This document shows positions 14,815-23,718 of a stretch of 64,000 nt of DNA, piece by piece. Under the pieces are notes generated by a model. The model saw only the letters and a list, made by a program, of their open reading frames with translations, had not been told where the DNA came from and ran no database searches. A program made the translations under genes and the position numbers. Position 1 is the first letter of the stretch, and each line of letters opens with the position of its first letter. Origin of the DNA: Aedoeadaptatus acetigenes (GTDB taxonomy: Bacteria; Bacillota; Clostridia; Tissierellales; Peptoniphilaceae); assembly GCF_025566985.1 (NCBI RefSeq), contig NZ_JAOQJD010000010.1, forward strand, positions 30,961 through 94,960, read 5' to 3'.

Positions 14815-15935
14815 CGGCCGCCTCCTTCTTTTTGATTCTCTAAAATAATATCTACGATGCGCTCCGCCGCCTTGCCGTCGCCGTAGGGATTTAAGGCCTT
14901 GGCCATGGCGTCGTAGGCGTCTTTGTCTTCGAGGAGGAGGCGGATGTTTTCGTACACCGCCGCCTCTTCCGTGCCCACCAATTTCGCCGTGCCGGCCACG
15001 ATGCCTTCTTCCCGCTCCGTCTCTTCCCGAACGACGAGGACGGGAATGCCGAAGTGGGGCGCCTCTTCCTGAATGCCGCCGCTGTCGGTGACCACGAGAT
15101 AGCTTCTCGCCATAATGTTTGAGAAGGGCAAATAGTCCATGGGTTCGATGCGGTGAATGTTTTTCGCACCGCCCAGTTCCGCCTCGGCGATTTCCCGCAC
15201 TTTGGGATTTAGGTGCACAGGAAAGATCACTTCCACATCGTCGTACTCATCGGCAATGCGGCGCACGGCGGAGAAGATCCGCTTCATGGGCGCGCCCAGG
15301 TTTTCCCGGCGGTGGCAAGTGAGTAGAATGGTTTTTTTCTTTTTAAAGTCGATGGCGTTTAATGCCGCCTCGTCGAAGACGAAATCTTCCCGCTCCGTGT
15401 AGGCCAAAGCGTCGATGACGGTGTTGCCCGTAATGTAAATGCTCTTGTCGTCGTAGCCTTCTCTTAAAAGATTTTGGCGATTGGACTCCGTGGGGGCAAA
15501 GTGGTAATTGGCCAAGACGCCGGTGAGCTTGCGATTGGCTTCTTCCGGGTAGGGGGAGTAGAGATTGTGGCTTCTGAGTCCCGCTTCCACGTGGCCGATT
15601 TTCACGCCGTGGTAGAAGGCGGATAGGGCCGCCGCAAAGACGGTGGAGGTGTCGCCCTGAACGAGGAGCAGGTCGGGCTTTGTGGTTTTAAATATGTCTT
15701 CCAAGCCTCTTAAAGAGCGCACGGCGATGTCCGTCAGGCTTTGACCGGGGGTGAAGATGTCCAGATCGTAGTCGGGGACGATGCCGAAGATGTCCAGAAC
15801 CTGATCCAGCATTTCCCGGTGTTGGCCGGTGACGGCGACGATGCTTTCCACGTCCCCCCGCTCTTTCAGGGCCAGAACGATGGGCGCCATTTTAATGGCT
15901 TCGGGCCTTGTGCCGAAGACGGACAGTACTTTCAA
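14811..15935 (-). CDS. mnaA: UDP-N-acetylglucosamine 2-epimerase
   Basis: A 374-residue non-hydrolysing epimerase making UDP-ManNAc from UDP-GlcNAc, used for wall teichoic acid linkage units or capsules. N-terminus VLSVFGTRPEAIKMAPIV, the segment HVEAGLRS and the C-terminal DSGGIQEEAPHFGIPVLVVREETERPE-like block (here TEREEG) are diagnostic. It overlaps tagO and the carboxypeptidase gene by 4 bp on each side. Pairing with TagO points to wall polymer linkage synthesis. Confidence 0.95.
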   Translation of the reverse strand: MKVLSVFGTRPEAIKMAPIVLALKERGDVESIVAVTGQHREMLDQVLDIFGIVPDYDLDIFTPGQSLTDIAVRSLRGLEDIFKTTKPDLLLVQGDTSTVFAAALSAFYHGVKIGHVEAGLRSHNLYSPYPEEANRKLTGVLANYHFAPTESNRQNLLREGYDDKSIYITGNTVIDALAYTEREDFVFDEAALNAIDFKKKKTILLTCHRRENLGAPMKRIFSAVRRIADEYDDVEVIFPVHLNPKVREIAEAELGGAKNIHRIEPMDYLPFSNIMARSYLVVTDSGGIQEEAPHFGIPVLVVREETEREEGIVAGTAKLVGTEEAAVYENIRLLLEDKDAYDAMAKALNPYGDGKAAERIVDIILENQKEGGGR

Positions 15936-16966
15936 TGCTCTTCCTCTCTTTCATTTAACAGGCCTAAGAACAGGGCCAATATTCCCACCGCGGCAATGAT
16001 GATGATGGACGCGATCAGGCCGTTTTTTTCGTGCATGGTGCTTACGATGTTTCCGATAATGCCGAAGATGATGCTCACGCCGTAAAGGGCGAGGACGGTC
16101 TGCTTTTGATTGAAGCCGTGGCGCAGGAGGCGGTGGTGCAAATGGCCCTTATCCGCCTCGGAAATGCTTTTTCCCGAAAGCTTTCTGCGAATCATGGCGA
16201 AGGTGGTGTCGAAAACCGGCACGCCTAAGATCAACACGGGAATTAAGATGGTGATCATGGCCACGGATTTCATGACCCCTTCGATGGCCAGATAGCTCAG
16301 TGTAAAGCCCAAAAACAGGGCGCCGGTGTCTCCCATAAAGATTTTCGCCGGATTGAAGTTGTAGGGCAAAAAGCCCAAACATCCGCCGGCCAGAATGGCT
16401 GCCAAGACGGCCATTTCCTCGTGCTGCAGCCGGTGGGCCACAAACATGAGGCTGATGGATGCAATGGCGCTGATGCCGCAGGCGAGGCCGTCGATTCCGT
16501 CGATGAGATTGATGGTGTTGGTAATGCCCACGACCCAAAAGACGGTAATGGGAACGGCGAGCCAATCTAAATTAATGACGAGATTGGTGCCGTAAAAGGG
16601 ATTGGTGAAAAAGGAGATCTTTGTGCCTCCGACGATGAGTACCGCGGCCGCCAAAATTTCCATGGCGAATTTGGCCTTGGCGCTCATGGCGAATTTGTCG
16701 TCGTAAAGGCCCGCGGCCACGATAAGGGCGGCGCCTGTGAGAAAGGCGATCTTTTCCCCGTCCACGGGCAGAAACATCAACACGCTCACGAGGACGGCGA
16801 GGAAAATGGCCAGGCCTCCGCTTTGGGGCATGGCTTTTTTGTGGACTCTGCGCTCGTCTTTGGGGATGTCCATAAAGCCGAAACGAATGGCGCCTTTTCG
16901 AACGACGGGCGTGGCGATTAGGCTAATAAGGACCGCGACGAGAAAGGGCCATAACAAGATTTTCAT
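15932..16966 (-). CDS. tagO: Undecaprenyl-phosphate GlcNAc-1-phosphate transferase (TagO/WecA-like)
   Basis: A 344-residue polytopic membrane enzyme (about 10-11 TM helices) of the MraY/WecA family. It moves GlcNAc-1-P from UDP-GlcNAc to undecaprenyl phosphate, the first step of wall polymer synthesis. Conserved blocks: DIPKDERRVHKKAMPQSGG (cytoplasmic loop 1), the aspartate pair region TNTINLIDGIDGLACG, GDTGALFLGF and the HLHHRLLRHGF histidine loop typical of WecA/TagO rather than MraY. Confidence 0.93.
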   Translation of the reverse strand: MKILLWPFLVAVLISLIATPVVRKGAIRFGFMDIPKDERRVHKKAMPQSGGLAIFLAVLVSVLMFLPVDGEKIAFLTGAALIVAAGLYDDKFAMSAKAKFAMEILAAAVLIVGGTKISFFTNPFYGTNLVINLDWLAVPITVFWVVGITNTINLIDGIDGLACGISAIASISLMFVAHRLQHEEMAVLAAILAGGCLGFLPYNFNPAKIFMGDTGALFLGFTLSYLAIEGVMKSVAMITILIPVLILGVPVFDTTFAMIRRKLSGKSISEADKGHLHHRLLRHGFNQKQTVLALYGVSIIFGIIGNIVSTMHEKNGLIASIIIIAAVGILALFLGLLNEREEEH

Positions 16967-16976
16967 GCTTCACCTA

Positions 16977-17606
16977 CTACTTCGTTCCGAAAATTCGATC
17001 TCCCGCATCGCCGAGACCCGGCACAATATAGGCGTGCTCGTCTAATTTTTCGTCGATACACGACACGTACAAATCCACGTCGGGATGAGCTTTTTGAAAG
17101 GCTTCGAGCCCTTCCGGCGCCGCCAAAAGGCATAAGGCGCGTACAGAGGTGGCGCCTCTTTGCTTCACGAAGTTGACCGCGGCGGCCAAAGACCCGCCGG
17201 TGGCGAGCATGGGATCCACGATAATGACTTCCCGGTCTGCAATTTCCTTGGGAAGCTTGCAGTAGTATTCCACGGGCTCCAGGGTCTCCGGATCTCGGTA
17301 GAGGCCGATGTGGCCCACGCGGGCGCCGGGAATTAAGTTCAAGAGGCCGTCTACCATGCCGAGGCCCGCCCGCAGGACGGGGACGATGACGGGTTTTTTG
17401 CCGGCCATTTCTTTGCCCACGGTGCGCCCCATGGGCGTTTCGATGGCTTTGTCCTGAATGGGGAGATTCCGCGTGAGCTCGTAGCCCATAAGCATGGTGA
17501 TCTCCGTCAAAAGCTGTCTGAAGTCTTTACTGGAGGTAGAGGCTTCTCTTAAAAGGGTGAGTTTGTGTTGAATTAAAGGGTGTTCGGTTACCGTTACTTT
17601 TCCCAT
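16977..17606 (-). CDS. upp: Uracil phosphoribosyltransferase
   Basis: A 209-residue UPRTase converting uracil and PRPP to UMP. The PRPP site VDPMLATGGSLAAAV, the flexible-loop region PVLRAGLGMVDG and the C-terminal uracil-binding YIVPGLGDAGDR(I)FGT are intact. Start ATG at 17606 lies behind GAGGAGG; much longer upstream readings are out-of-frame translations of rpiB. Overlaps the rpiB end by 13 bp. Confidence 0.97.
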   Translation of the reverse strand: MGKVTVTEHPLIQHKLTLLREASTSSKDFRQLLTEITMLMGYELTRNLPIQDKAIETPMGRTVGKEMAGKKPVIVPVLRAGLGMVDGLLNLIPGARVGHIGLYRDPETLEPVEYYCKLPKEIADREVIIVDPMLATGGSLAAAVNFVKQRGATSVRALCLLAAPEGLEAFQKAHPDVDLYVSCIDEKLDEHAYIVPGLGDAGDRIFGTK

Positions 17607-18043
17607 GTTTCCTCCTCGATCATGGCTACGCGGCGGGCGTGGCGTCCGCCTTCGAAGTCCGTTTCCAAAAATGTGTCGGCGATTTCTTTCATCATGTCGC
17701 CGCCGATGGTTCTCGCCCCCATGGAGATCATGTTGGCGTCGTTGTGGCGGCGAGAAAGCTCGGCCGAGTAGGGCTCGGAGACCATGGCGCAGCGAATGCC
17801 CTTCACTTTGTTGGCGGCCATGCCGATGCCGAGGCCGGAGCCGCAAATTAAAATGCCCCGCTCGCAGCTGCCGTCGGCGACTTTTTCTGCCGCGGCCTTT
17901 CCGTAAATGGGATAGTCCACGGAATCCGTGGAATCCGTGCCCACGTCCACGACGGTGTGGCCCTTTTCTTCCAAATAGGCTTTCAACATTTCTTTTCTTC
18001 TGTATCCGCCGTGATCGGCGCCCATGGCAATTTTCACGCCCAT
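17594..18043 (-). CDS. rpiB: Ribose-5-phosphate isomerase B
   Basis: A 149-residue RpiB/LacAB family isomerase interconverting ribose-5-P and ribulose-5-P. N-terminal IAMGADHGGY, catalytic cysteine region GILICGSGLGIGMAANK and ARTIGG are present. It sits between ywlE and upp as in Bacillus subtilis (where glyA intervenes), and its product ultimately feeds PRPP for Upp. Overlaps ywlE by 10 bp. Confidence 0.95.
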   Translation of the reverse strand: MGVKIAMGADHGGYRRKEMLKAYLEEKGHTVVDVGTDSTDSVDYPIYGKAAAEKVADGSCERGILICGSGLGIGMAANKVKGIRCAMVSEPYSAELSRRHNDANMISMGARTIGGDMMKEIADTFLETDFEGGRHARRVAMIEEETWEK

Positions 18044-18462
18044 TCCCCCTCACATTTGTTTTTGATTTCTTCCAGTATGCGGTCTCTGCTCAGCCGATAG
18101 ATTTCCAAGGATCCGCCGAAGGGATCGATGACGTCTTTTTCGGCAAAGGGTTGAATTTTTTCCTTAAACGCCGGGTAGCCCCGCTTTAAATTGGCGGTCA
18201 TGGTGTGGGTCATGACATAGACCACTTCCGCCCACATTAAATCGTCTTCCGTCACGGTCTTCGCCTTGTGAAACGTGGCGTTGACGCCTTCTTCCGCCAT
18301 GACTTTAATGGCGCCGACGCTCATGGACTCGCCGTCGTGGGCGGCCATGCCCCTTGAGCGCACGGTGATGTTCAGCCCCCGCTTGTCCGCTTCGATTTCC
18401 GTGAGTAGCTTCGCCATGGGGCTTCTGCAGGTGTTTCCCGTGCAAATGTAGAGTATGTTCAT
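18034..18462 (-). CDS. ywlE: Protein-arginine phosphatase (YwlE-like LMW-PTP)
   Basis: A 142-residue low-molecular-weight phosphatase. The P-loop C7-TGNTCR13 carries the Thr after the first Asn that selects phosphoarginine in YwlE, and the general-acid loop is DPFGGSLEIY. YwlE removes McsB-made phosphoarginine marks that target proteins to ClpCP. Synteny with the YwlC-type gene and rpiB supports this over a tyrosine phosphatase. mcsB is not in the window. Confidence 0.92.
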   Translation of the reverse strand: MNILYICTGNTCRSPMAKLLTEIEADKRGLNITVRSRGMAAHDGESMSVGAIKVMAEEGVNATFHKAKTVTEDDLMWAEVVYVMTHTMTANLKRGYPAFKEKIQPFAEKDVIDPFGGSLEIYRLSRDRILEEIKNKCEGEWA

Positions 18463-19508
18463 AGTCCCAATACCACCTTTCCGCCACAGGCCTTTAAGAG
18501 CCGATTCATAATGCCGACGCCGATGCCGATAAAGTCGAAGCCTTCCACAAACAACACGTCCACGTCTTCCTCGTCACAGCGCCTCAGGCTGTCGAAGAGA
18601 TTGTGGGCCACATCTTCCAAGTGTTCGCGGCTGCCCATGTCCACCAAAAGATCCATGCCTTCGTAAAGGTCTTTTGTCTCCGTCGTGCAGAGCACAGCCG
18701 TCTTCTTGCCGGGCTCCGCTTCGGCGACGCGCCGATTGATTTCTTTTGCGATGTTTTTTAAATCCCCGGCAAACAAGGTGCCGTCGCCTTTCGGGGCGTA
18801 GTGGCGATACTTTTGCCCCGGGCTCTTGGGCACGGCGTCGTTGTCCGCGTCGATGGTGGTCTCGTCGATGGCCACCTCGCCGATGATCGCTTCCAAATCT
18901 TCTTTCGTCACGCCGCCTGGGCGATAGATCATGGGGGGATCCACGGTCACGTCCAAGACCGTGGACTCGATGCCCACATTGGTGTCCCCGGAATCCACGA
19001 TCATGGGCACCTTGCCGTCCATGTCTTCCAGGACATGGGCGAGGCGGGTGGGCGACGGGCGGCCCGAGGTGTTGGCGCTGGGCGCCGCCACGGGAATGGC
19101 CGCCGCCTTTAAAAGGGCGTGGGCGATGGGATGGGACGGCATGCGAATGGCCACCGTATCCGCCCCGGCGGTAATGCTGTCGGAGACTTTTTCCGAGCGT
19201 TCAAAGATCAATGTCAGGGGGCCGGGCCAGAAAACGTCCATGCAATCCTTGCCCTTCGGCGGAATCACCTTCACCAGATCCAATACCTGTTCCGGATCGG
19301 CGATGTGCAGAATCAGGGGATTGTCTTTGGGACGACCTTTGGCCTGAAAGATTTTATCCACGGCCTTCTCGTTTAAACCGTCGGCGCCTAAGCCGTAGAC
19401 GGTCTCCGTGGGAAAGATCACCAGCTCCCCTTCCTGCAAGAGGCGCGCGGCTTCTTCGATTTGCGCCTTATCCTTTTCGTCCGTTATGTGTAACACTTTC
19501 GTTTCCAT
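18459..19508 (-). CDS. tsaC: L-threonylcarbamoyladenylate synthase (YwlC/Sua5 type)
   Basis: A 349-residue long-form enzyme making threonylcarbamoyl-AMP for tRNA t6A37. N-terminal YrdC domain has VIFPTETVYGLGAD, KGRPKDNPLILHI and SANTSGRPSPT; the C-terminal Sua5 domain (about 220-349) follows SPGQKYRHYAPKG. First gene of a seven-gene run; each junction overlaps by 4-13 bp except upp-tagO (10-bp gap). Confidence 0.96.
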   Translation of the reverse strand: METKVLHITDEKDKAQIEEAARLLQEGELVIFPTETVYGLGADGLNEKAVDKIFQAKGRPKDNPLILHIADPEQVLDLVKVIPPKGKDCMDVFWPGPLTLIFERSEKVSDSITAGADTVAIRMPSHPIAHALLKAAAIPVAAPSANTSGRPSPTRLAHVLEDMDGKVPMIVDSGDTNVGIESTVLDVTVDPPMIYRPGGVTKEDLEAIIGEVAIDETTIDADNDAVPKSPGQKYRHYAPKGDGTLFAGDLKNIAKEINRRVAEAEPGKKTAVLCTTETKDLYEGMDLLVDMGSREHLEDVAHNLFDSLRRCDEEDVDVLFVEGFDFIGIGVGIMNRLLKACGGKVVLGL

Positions 19509-19528
19509 GGCTTCCTCCTCAACGGATC

Positions 19529-19537
19529 ATTATATCA
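19529..19537 (-). promoter_or_regulatory. Promoter of the tsaC-to-dacA operon, extended -10
   Basis: TATGATATAAT on the minus strand, the same extended -10 as at walR. The predicted leader is about 14 nt and is mostly the Shine-Dalgarno GAGGAGG. Confidence 0.55.
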
Positions 19538-19551
19538 TAGAGGGATTCTCC

Positions 19552-20241
19552 TTACATTTTCTCTAAAAATTCCAAGGTCATGGCCATCATATTGGTGGTC
19601 ACCACATGGGAGGTTCCTTCGATGATTTCAAACACGAGAGGCGCGGTGTTTTCGTGTTCGTCTTTTATTTTTTCGTAGTAATTTTTTTGATAGACGGGAT
19701 TCACCACATCGTCCAGCTCGCCGTTTAACATGCAAATGGCTTTGTCTTTGTGCTTCGAGATGTGGTTCATGGGATCGTAGGCCTGTGCCGCTTCTTTGTA
19801 AGGGGCGATGGCCAAAGGCGTCCAGTCGCCCAGGCCGTTTAAGGCCAAAGCCCCCGCCACTTCATCCCGCGCCAAGAGGCCCATGGCGGTCATGCCGCCC
19901 ATGGAGTGGCCCGCCACCAGGATTTTTTTCTCGGGAAAGCGGGCGCGGACGCAGGCGAGAATGGCGTCGAATTCCTTCATGTTTTCGATGACCACTTCCG
20001 GAAGCTTTTTGATGTCTTCGTAGTCCCAGCTGCCCCGGGCGCCGTGAAGGGCTTCTTCCACGACGAGGACGGGATAATCCGCCGCCGCCCAAATGCTCGC
20101 CCGGAAGCGGGAGCTTTCCACGTCGGAGCCCCAGCCGTGATAGTAGATGATGACTTTGTCTTTGGCCTCGGCCTCGGGCAAAACCCAGAGCACGGGAATG
20201 GATCCCGCCGCGGCCATTTCTTCTTTTACGTGTAAGTACAT
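19552..20241 (-). CDS. Alpha/beta hydrolase, serine esterase/peptidase-like
   Basis: A 229-residue alpha/beta-hydrolase. Oxyanion segment YYHGWGSD (about 33-40), nucleophile elbow GHSMGG (Ser about 109), acid in DDVVNP and histidine in GTSHVVT make a complete triad. Similar to YtmA/YitV-type esterases of Bacillota; substrate unknown. No signal peptide. It starts one base after the ung stop and probably shares the trk-ung transcript. Confidence 0.85.
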   Translation of the reverse strand: MYLHVKEEMAAAGSIPVLWVLPEAEAKDKVIIYYHGWGSDVESSRFRASIWAAADYPVLVVEEALHGARGSWDYEDIKKLPEVVIENMKEFDAILACVRARFPEKKILVAGHSMGGMTAMGLLARDEVAGALALNGLGDWTPLAIAPYKEAAQAYDPMNHISKHKDKAICMLNGELDDVVNPVYQKNYYEKIKDEHENTAPLVFEIIEGTSHVVTTNMMAMTLEFLEKM

Positions 20242-20242
20242 A

Positions 20243-20899
20243 TTACCTCCAGTCCACAGGCACCTCGCCCATGGCTTCTAAATACGCGTTGGTCCTCGAA
20301 AAACATTTGGAGCCGAAAAAGCCCCGGTAGGCGGACAGAGGCGAAGGGTGCGGCGATTCGATGATGCGGTGGGCGGGATTTTTTATGAGGCGCTTTTTGC
20401 TCCTGGCGTGGGCGCCCCACAAGAGAAAGACCATGGGCCGCTCCCGCTCGCCCAAAAGGGACACGACTTTGTCCGTAAAGATTTCCCAGCCGATTTTTCC
20501 GTGGCTCATGGGTTGAGACCGCCGCACGGTCAAGGTGGTATTTAAAAGGAGCACCCCTTCTTTCGCCCAGGAAGTTAAATCGCCGCTTTCGCGGATGATG
20601 CCAAGATCGTCTTTTAATTCTTTGTAGATGTTGACGAGAGAGGGCGGCAGGGGAAAATCCGCCGGCACGGAAAAGCTCATGCCCTGGGCCTGCCCCGGCC
20701 CGTGATAGGGATCCTGGCCCAAGAGAAGCACCTTCGTGTCGTGAAAGGAGGTGAGGCGCATGGCGCGAAAAATCGCCTCGGCCTCGGGATAGATGGTTTG
20801 GGTTTTGTATTCTTCGATTAAGAGGCGGCGCAAGTCCTTGTAATAGGGCTTTTCCATTTCCTCTTTCAATAAATCGTCCCAGTCGTTTGAAAATGTCAC
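20243..20899 (-). CDS. ung: Uracil-DNA glycosylase, family 1
   Basis: A 218-residue UDG that excises uracil from DNA. The water-activating loop GQDPYHG (Asp63), PPSLVNIYKEL, LLNTTLTV and the Leu/His loop HPSPLSAYRGFFG are intact. Located between trkA2 and the hydrolase gene on the same strand. Confidence 0.97.
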   Translation of the reverse strand: MTFSNDWDDLLKEEMEKPYYKDLRRLLIEEYKTQTIYPEAEAIFRAMRLTSFHDTKVLLLGQDPYHGPGQAQGMSFSVPADFPLPPSLVNIYKELKDDLGIIRESGDLTSWAKEGVLLLNTTLTVRRSQPMSHGKIGWEIFTDKVVSLLGERERPMVFLLWGAHARSKKRLIKNPAHRIIESPHPSPLSAYRGFFGSKCFSRTNAYLEAMGEVPVDWR

Positions 20900-20916
20900 A
20901 TGCTCCTCTTTCTATT

Positions 20917-22254
20917 CTACATGGAAAACAGTTCCGTCAAAAAGCGCTTGGCCTTTCGGCGAATAAACTTCTGCAAATCCCCGGCGCATTCCGGCAAAAG
21001 GAAGAGAATTAAATGGTCTCCTTCTTTTAAGACGGTCTTGCCCTTCGGCAAGACGCTCTTTCCCTTCCGCTCGATGCCGCCGATCAAAAAGCCTTCGGAA
21101 AGTTCCAAAGATTCGATGGTTTTGCCCGTGGCATAGACATCTTCGCTCAAGACGATTTCGTAGATTTCCAAGGTGCCGGGAAACAGGTGCAGGGAGATTT
21201 CCGGCGGGCCGAAGAGATTGTTTTTGATCTGTTGAGACACGAGAAGCTCTCCGGAGAATATGCCGCCGGTGTGGGCCACGTCCACGACCCGCATGTAGCG
21301 CTCGTCTTTTAAACACAGGGCCACGTGGTTTTGGCCCGCATCTCGCGCCGCCGTGGCCACGAGGAAATTGTCCGCGTCGTCGTCGGATGCGGCGATAAAG
21401 CCGTCGTAAGCCGCCACGTCCACGTCTTCCATGGCTTCGGTGACGGGCCGATCGATGACGTAGTTGACGCCGTAGGGATAGCGCCGCCCTCTGGAAAGAA
21501 GCAGGGTGTCCGCTTCCTTCGCCAGGGCCGCTTCGATGCTTTGGGCGCCCTTGCCGTCGCCGAAAACCAAAAAGCGCCGCTTGCGCTCCAGGCTTTCGAA
21601 GACGTCCACTCGGGCGTAGCGCCGGCGGAAGCGGCCCACGGCCTCGGTGCTGCCCACCAGGCGCAGCACGTCGTCGGCTTCGATGGCGGTGTTACCCTTG
21701 GGCACGATGATTTTTCCGCCCCGCCGAATGGTGACGAGCACCAATTCTTCCAAGGGGCCGATGTTTTTTACCCGCCGACCTACAAAGGCCGGATTGTCTG
21801 CCACGTCGATTTTTACCATGGCCGAGTCGAAGTTTTCGAAAATTTCCGTCTGCATGCCCGCCTCTTCGTAAAAGAAGTGGTGGATGCGGCTGGCCAGGAT
21901 TTCGCCGTAATCGTAGACGAAGTCGATGCCGAAGGTGGATTTGGTTTTTTCGAGAAGCCGTCCCAGGGCGCTGTCGTAGCTGATGAAGTGAATGGGCGCG
22001 CCCCGCTTTGAGAGCAAGCTCGCCAAGGCCAGGGCGCGATTGGAATCGTCGCAAAAGACGAAGGCGTCGGTCGTATCAAAATCCATGGCCAAGACATCGT
22101 CTTCGTCTTCGTAAAAATGGGCGTGAAAATCCCGCAGGGCTTTTTTCACTTGTTTTTCCCTGCGAATGAGAAATTCCACCGTGTGGTGTTCCCGGACCAG
22201 GGCCTGCGCCAAGAGCCTGGAGCCTGCGCCGGTTCCGATCATGGTAATGTGCAT
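20917..22254 (-). CDS. Second, divergent TrkA-like protein
   Basis: A 445-residue protein with TrkA layout: two RCK_N/RCK_C pairs (about 1-215 and 225-445). The first Gly motif is GTGAGS and the second GDGKGA. The acidic residue that normally ends beta-2 and binds the NAD ribose is missing in both halves (FLIRRE and LLLSRG), unlike the neighbouring canonical TrkA (TVLDND). RCK_C domains are recognisable (GKIIVPKGNTAIEADDVLRLVG, and GKSVLPKGKTVLKEGDHLILF). It lies directly downstream of trkH, probably as a second or regulatory gate subunit. NAD binding may be lost or altered. Confidence 0.85.
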   Translation of the reverse strand: MHITMIGTGAGSRLLAQALVREHHTVEFLIRREKQVKKALRDFHAHFYEDEDDVLAMDFDTTDAFVFCDDSNRALALASLLSKRGAPIHFISYDSALGRLLEKTKSTFGIDFVYDYGEILASRIHHFFYEEAGMQTEIFENFDSAMVKIDVADNPAFVGRRVKNIGPLEELVLVTIRRGGKIIVPKGNTAIEADDVLRLVGSTEAVGRFRRRYARVDVFESLERKRRFLVFGDGKGAQSIEAALAKEADTLLLSRGRRYPYGVNYVIDRPVTEAMEDVDVAAYDGFIAASDDDADNFLVATAARDAGQNHVALCLKDERYMRVVDVAHTGGIFSGELLVSQQIKNNLFGPPEISLHLFPGTLEIYEIVLSEDVYATGKTIESLELSEGFLIGGIERKGKSVLPKGKTVLKEGDHLILFLLPECAGDLQKFIRRKAKRFLTELFSM

Positions 22255-22263
22255 AGTTCACTC

Positions 22264-23718
22264 CTAATTCATGTAACGATGGCCCCGTTGGGGAGCGAAG
22301 AGGGCGAGGATGGTGAAAAATTCCAAGCGCCCCATGAGCATAAGGGACGAAAAGAGCAGCTTGTACCCCGGCGCAAATTCCACAAAGGTGTTGGTGGGCC
22401 CGACGCCGGAAAATCCCGGCCCTACATTGGACAGACAGGTCAAACAACCGGAAAAGGCCGTGAGAAAGTCTACCCCGGAGGTGGCCGTCAGCGCCGTGGA
22501 GACGGCGAGGAGAATAATATAGACGCAGATAAAGGCCACGATGCCGAAGATCACTTGATCTTCCACGATCTTTCCGTTGATGCGAATGGGCATAATGGCG
22601 TTGGGGTGAATGCTCTTGAAAATTTCCCGCTTCACGATCTTCCACAGGACCAAAATACGAATCATCTTCATCCCCCCGGCGGTGGAGCCGGCGCAGGAGC
22701 CGAAGAAGTACAGAGCCAGCAAGATACATTTGCTGAAGCCCGGCCACTGATCGTAGTCCGAAGAGGCGAAGCCCGAAGTGGAAATAATGCTGGTGACCTG
22801 AAAGAGGGATTCCCTTAAGCCGAGGCCAACGGTCATTTCATTCGATAGAACCAAATTCAGGGCGATCAACACGACGGCGCCGCCGAGGATTTTCAAATAG
22901 AGGCGGTACTCTTCATCTAAAAACATCTCCCGCCAATGGCCGCCCACGGCCCGGGAATAGAGGCTGAAGTTTGTGCCGCAAATGATCATAAACACGGACA
23001 TAATAATTAAAATGGCGGAATTGTCGATGTAGGCGGCGCAGGAATTGGCGTGGGAGGAAAAGCCCCCGGTGCCCACGACGCCCAGTGTGTGGATGACCGC
23101 GTCAAAGACGTTCATGCCGGCGAAATACAGAAGCACGAAGAGGACGACGGTGATAAATAAGTAGATTTTATAAAGGGCCTTGGCCGTGTCCTTCATGCGG
23201 GGTTCCACTTTCCCCGCCACGGGACCCGGCGTCTCCGCCTTGAAAATGCGAAAGCCGTTGGTCCCCACCCGCGGCAAAAGGGCCAGGGTAAAGACCAAGA
23301 TCCCCATGCCGCCGATCCAGTGGGTCATGCTGCGCCACAAGACGATGCTCTTGTCGATGGCCTCCACATTGGGTATGACCGAAGCGCCGGTTGTCGTAAA
23401 GCCCGAGACGGTTTCAAAGAGGGCGTCGATGTAATTGGGCGTGCCGCCGCCTAAGTAAATGGGTACGGCGCCGAGAAGGGAGGCGACGATCCATCCCACG
23501 GCCACGATAAACAGGCCGTCGCGGCCCCGAATGCGTTCTTCTTTTCGCGGCATGAAAAACAACAAGGCACCGACGATGAGCGCCAGGGCCATGGCGATAA
23601 TAAAGGCTTTTGTGCTACCCTCTCCGTGGCAGACGGCGTAGAGAAGAGGCGGCATGAGAAACGCCCCTTCCACCATTAAAAGGGCGCCTAAGACATTAAA
23701 CGCCGCTCCAAAGTTCAT
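22264..23718 (-). CDS. trkH: TrkH/KtrB-type potassium uptake channel
   Basis: A 484-residue membrane protein with four M1-P-M2 repeats. Selectivity filter positions include ETVSGFTTTGASV, LGVVGTGGFSS, ISTSGFASSDY and SCLTCLSNVGPGFSGVG, with the conserved glycines. TrkH moves K+ with Na+ or H+ coupling and is gated by a cytosolic TrkA ring. Its start overlaps canonical trkA by 23 bp and the second trkA follows after 9 bp, so one channel gene is flanked by two gate genes. Confidence 0.95.
   Translation of the reverse strand: MNFGAAFNVLGALLMVEGAFLMPPLLYAVCHGEGSTKAFIIAMALALIVGALLFFMPRKEERIRGRDGLFIVAVGWIVASLLGAVPIYLGGGTPNYIDALFETVSGFTTTGASVIPNVEAIDKSIVLWRSMTHWIGGMGILVFTLALLPRVGTNGFRIFKAETPGPVAGKVEPRMKDTAKALYKIYLFITVVLFVLLYFAGMNVFDAVIHTLGVVGTGGFSSHANSCAAYIDNSAILIIMSVFMIICGTNFSLYSRAVGGHWREMFLDEEYRLYLKILGGAVVLIALNLVLSNEMTVGLGLRESLFQVTSIISTSGFASSDYDQWPGFSKCILLALYFFGSCAGSTAGGMKMIRILVLWKIVKREIFKSIHPNAIMPIRINGKIVEDQVIFGIVAFICVYIILLAVSTALTATSGVDFLTAFSGCLTCLSNVGPGFSGVGPTNTFVEFAPGYKLLFSSLMLMGRLEFFTILALFAPQRGHRYMN

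Noticed and set aside
16977..18053. A long fusion-like frame ahead of upp
   Set aside because: The first 149 codons are an out-of-frame reading of rpiB; a clear Shine-Dalgarno and ATG at 17606 define upp.
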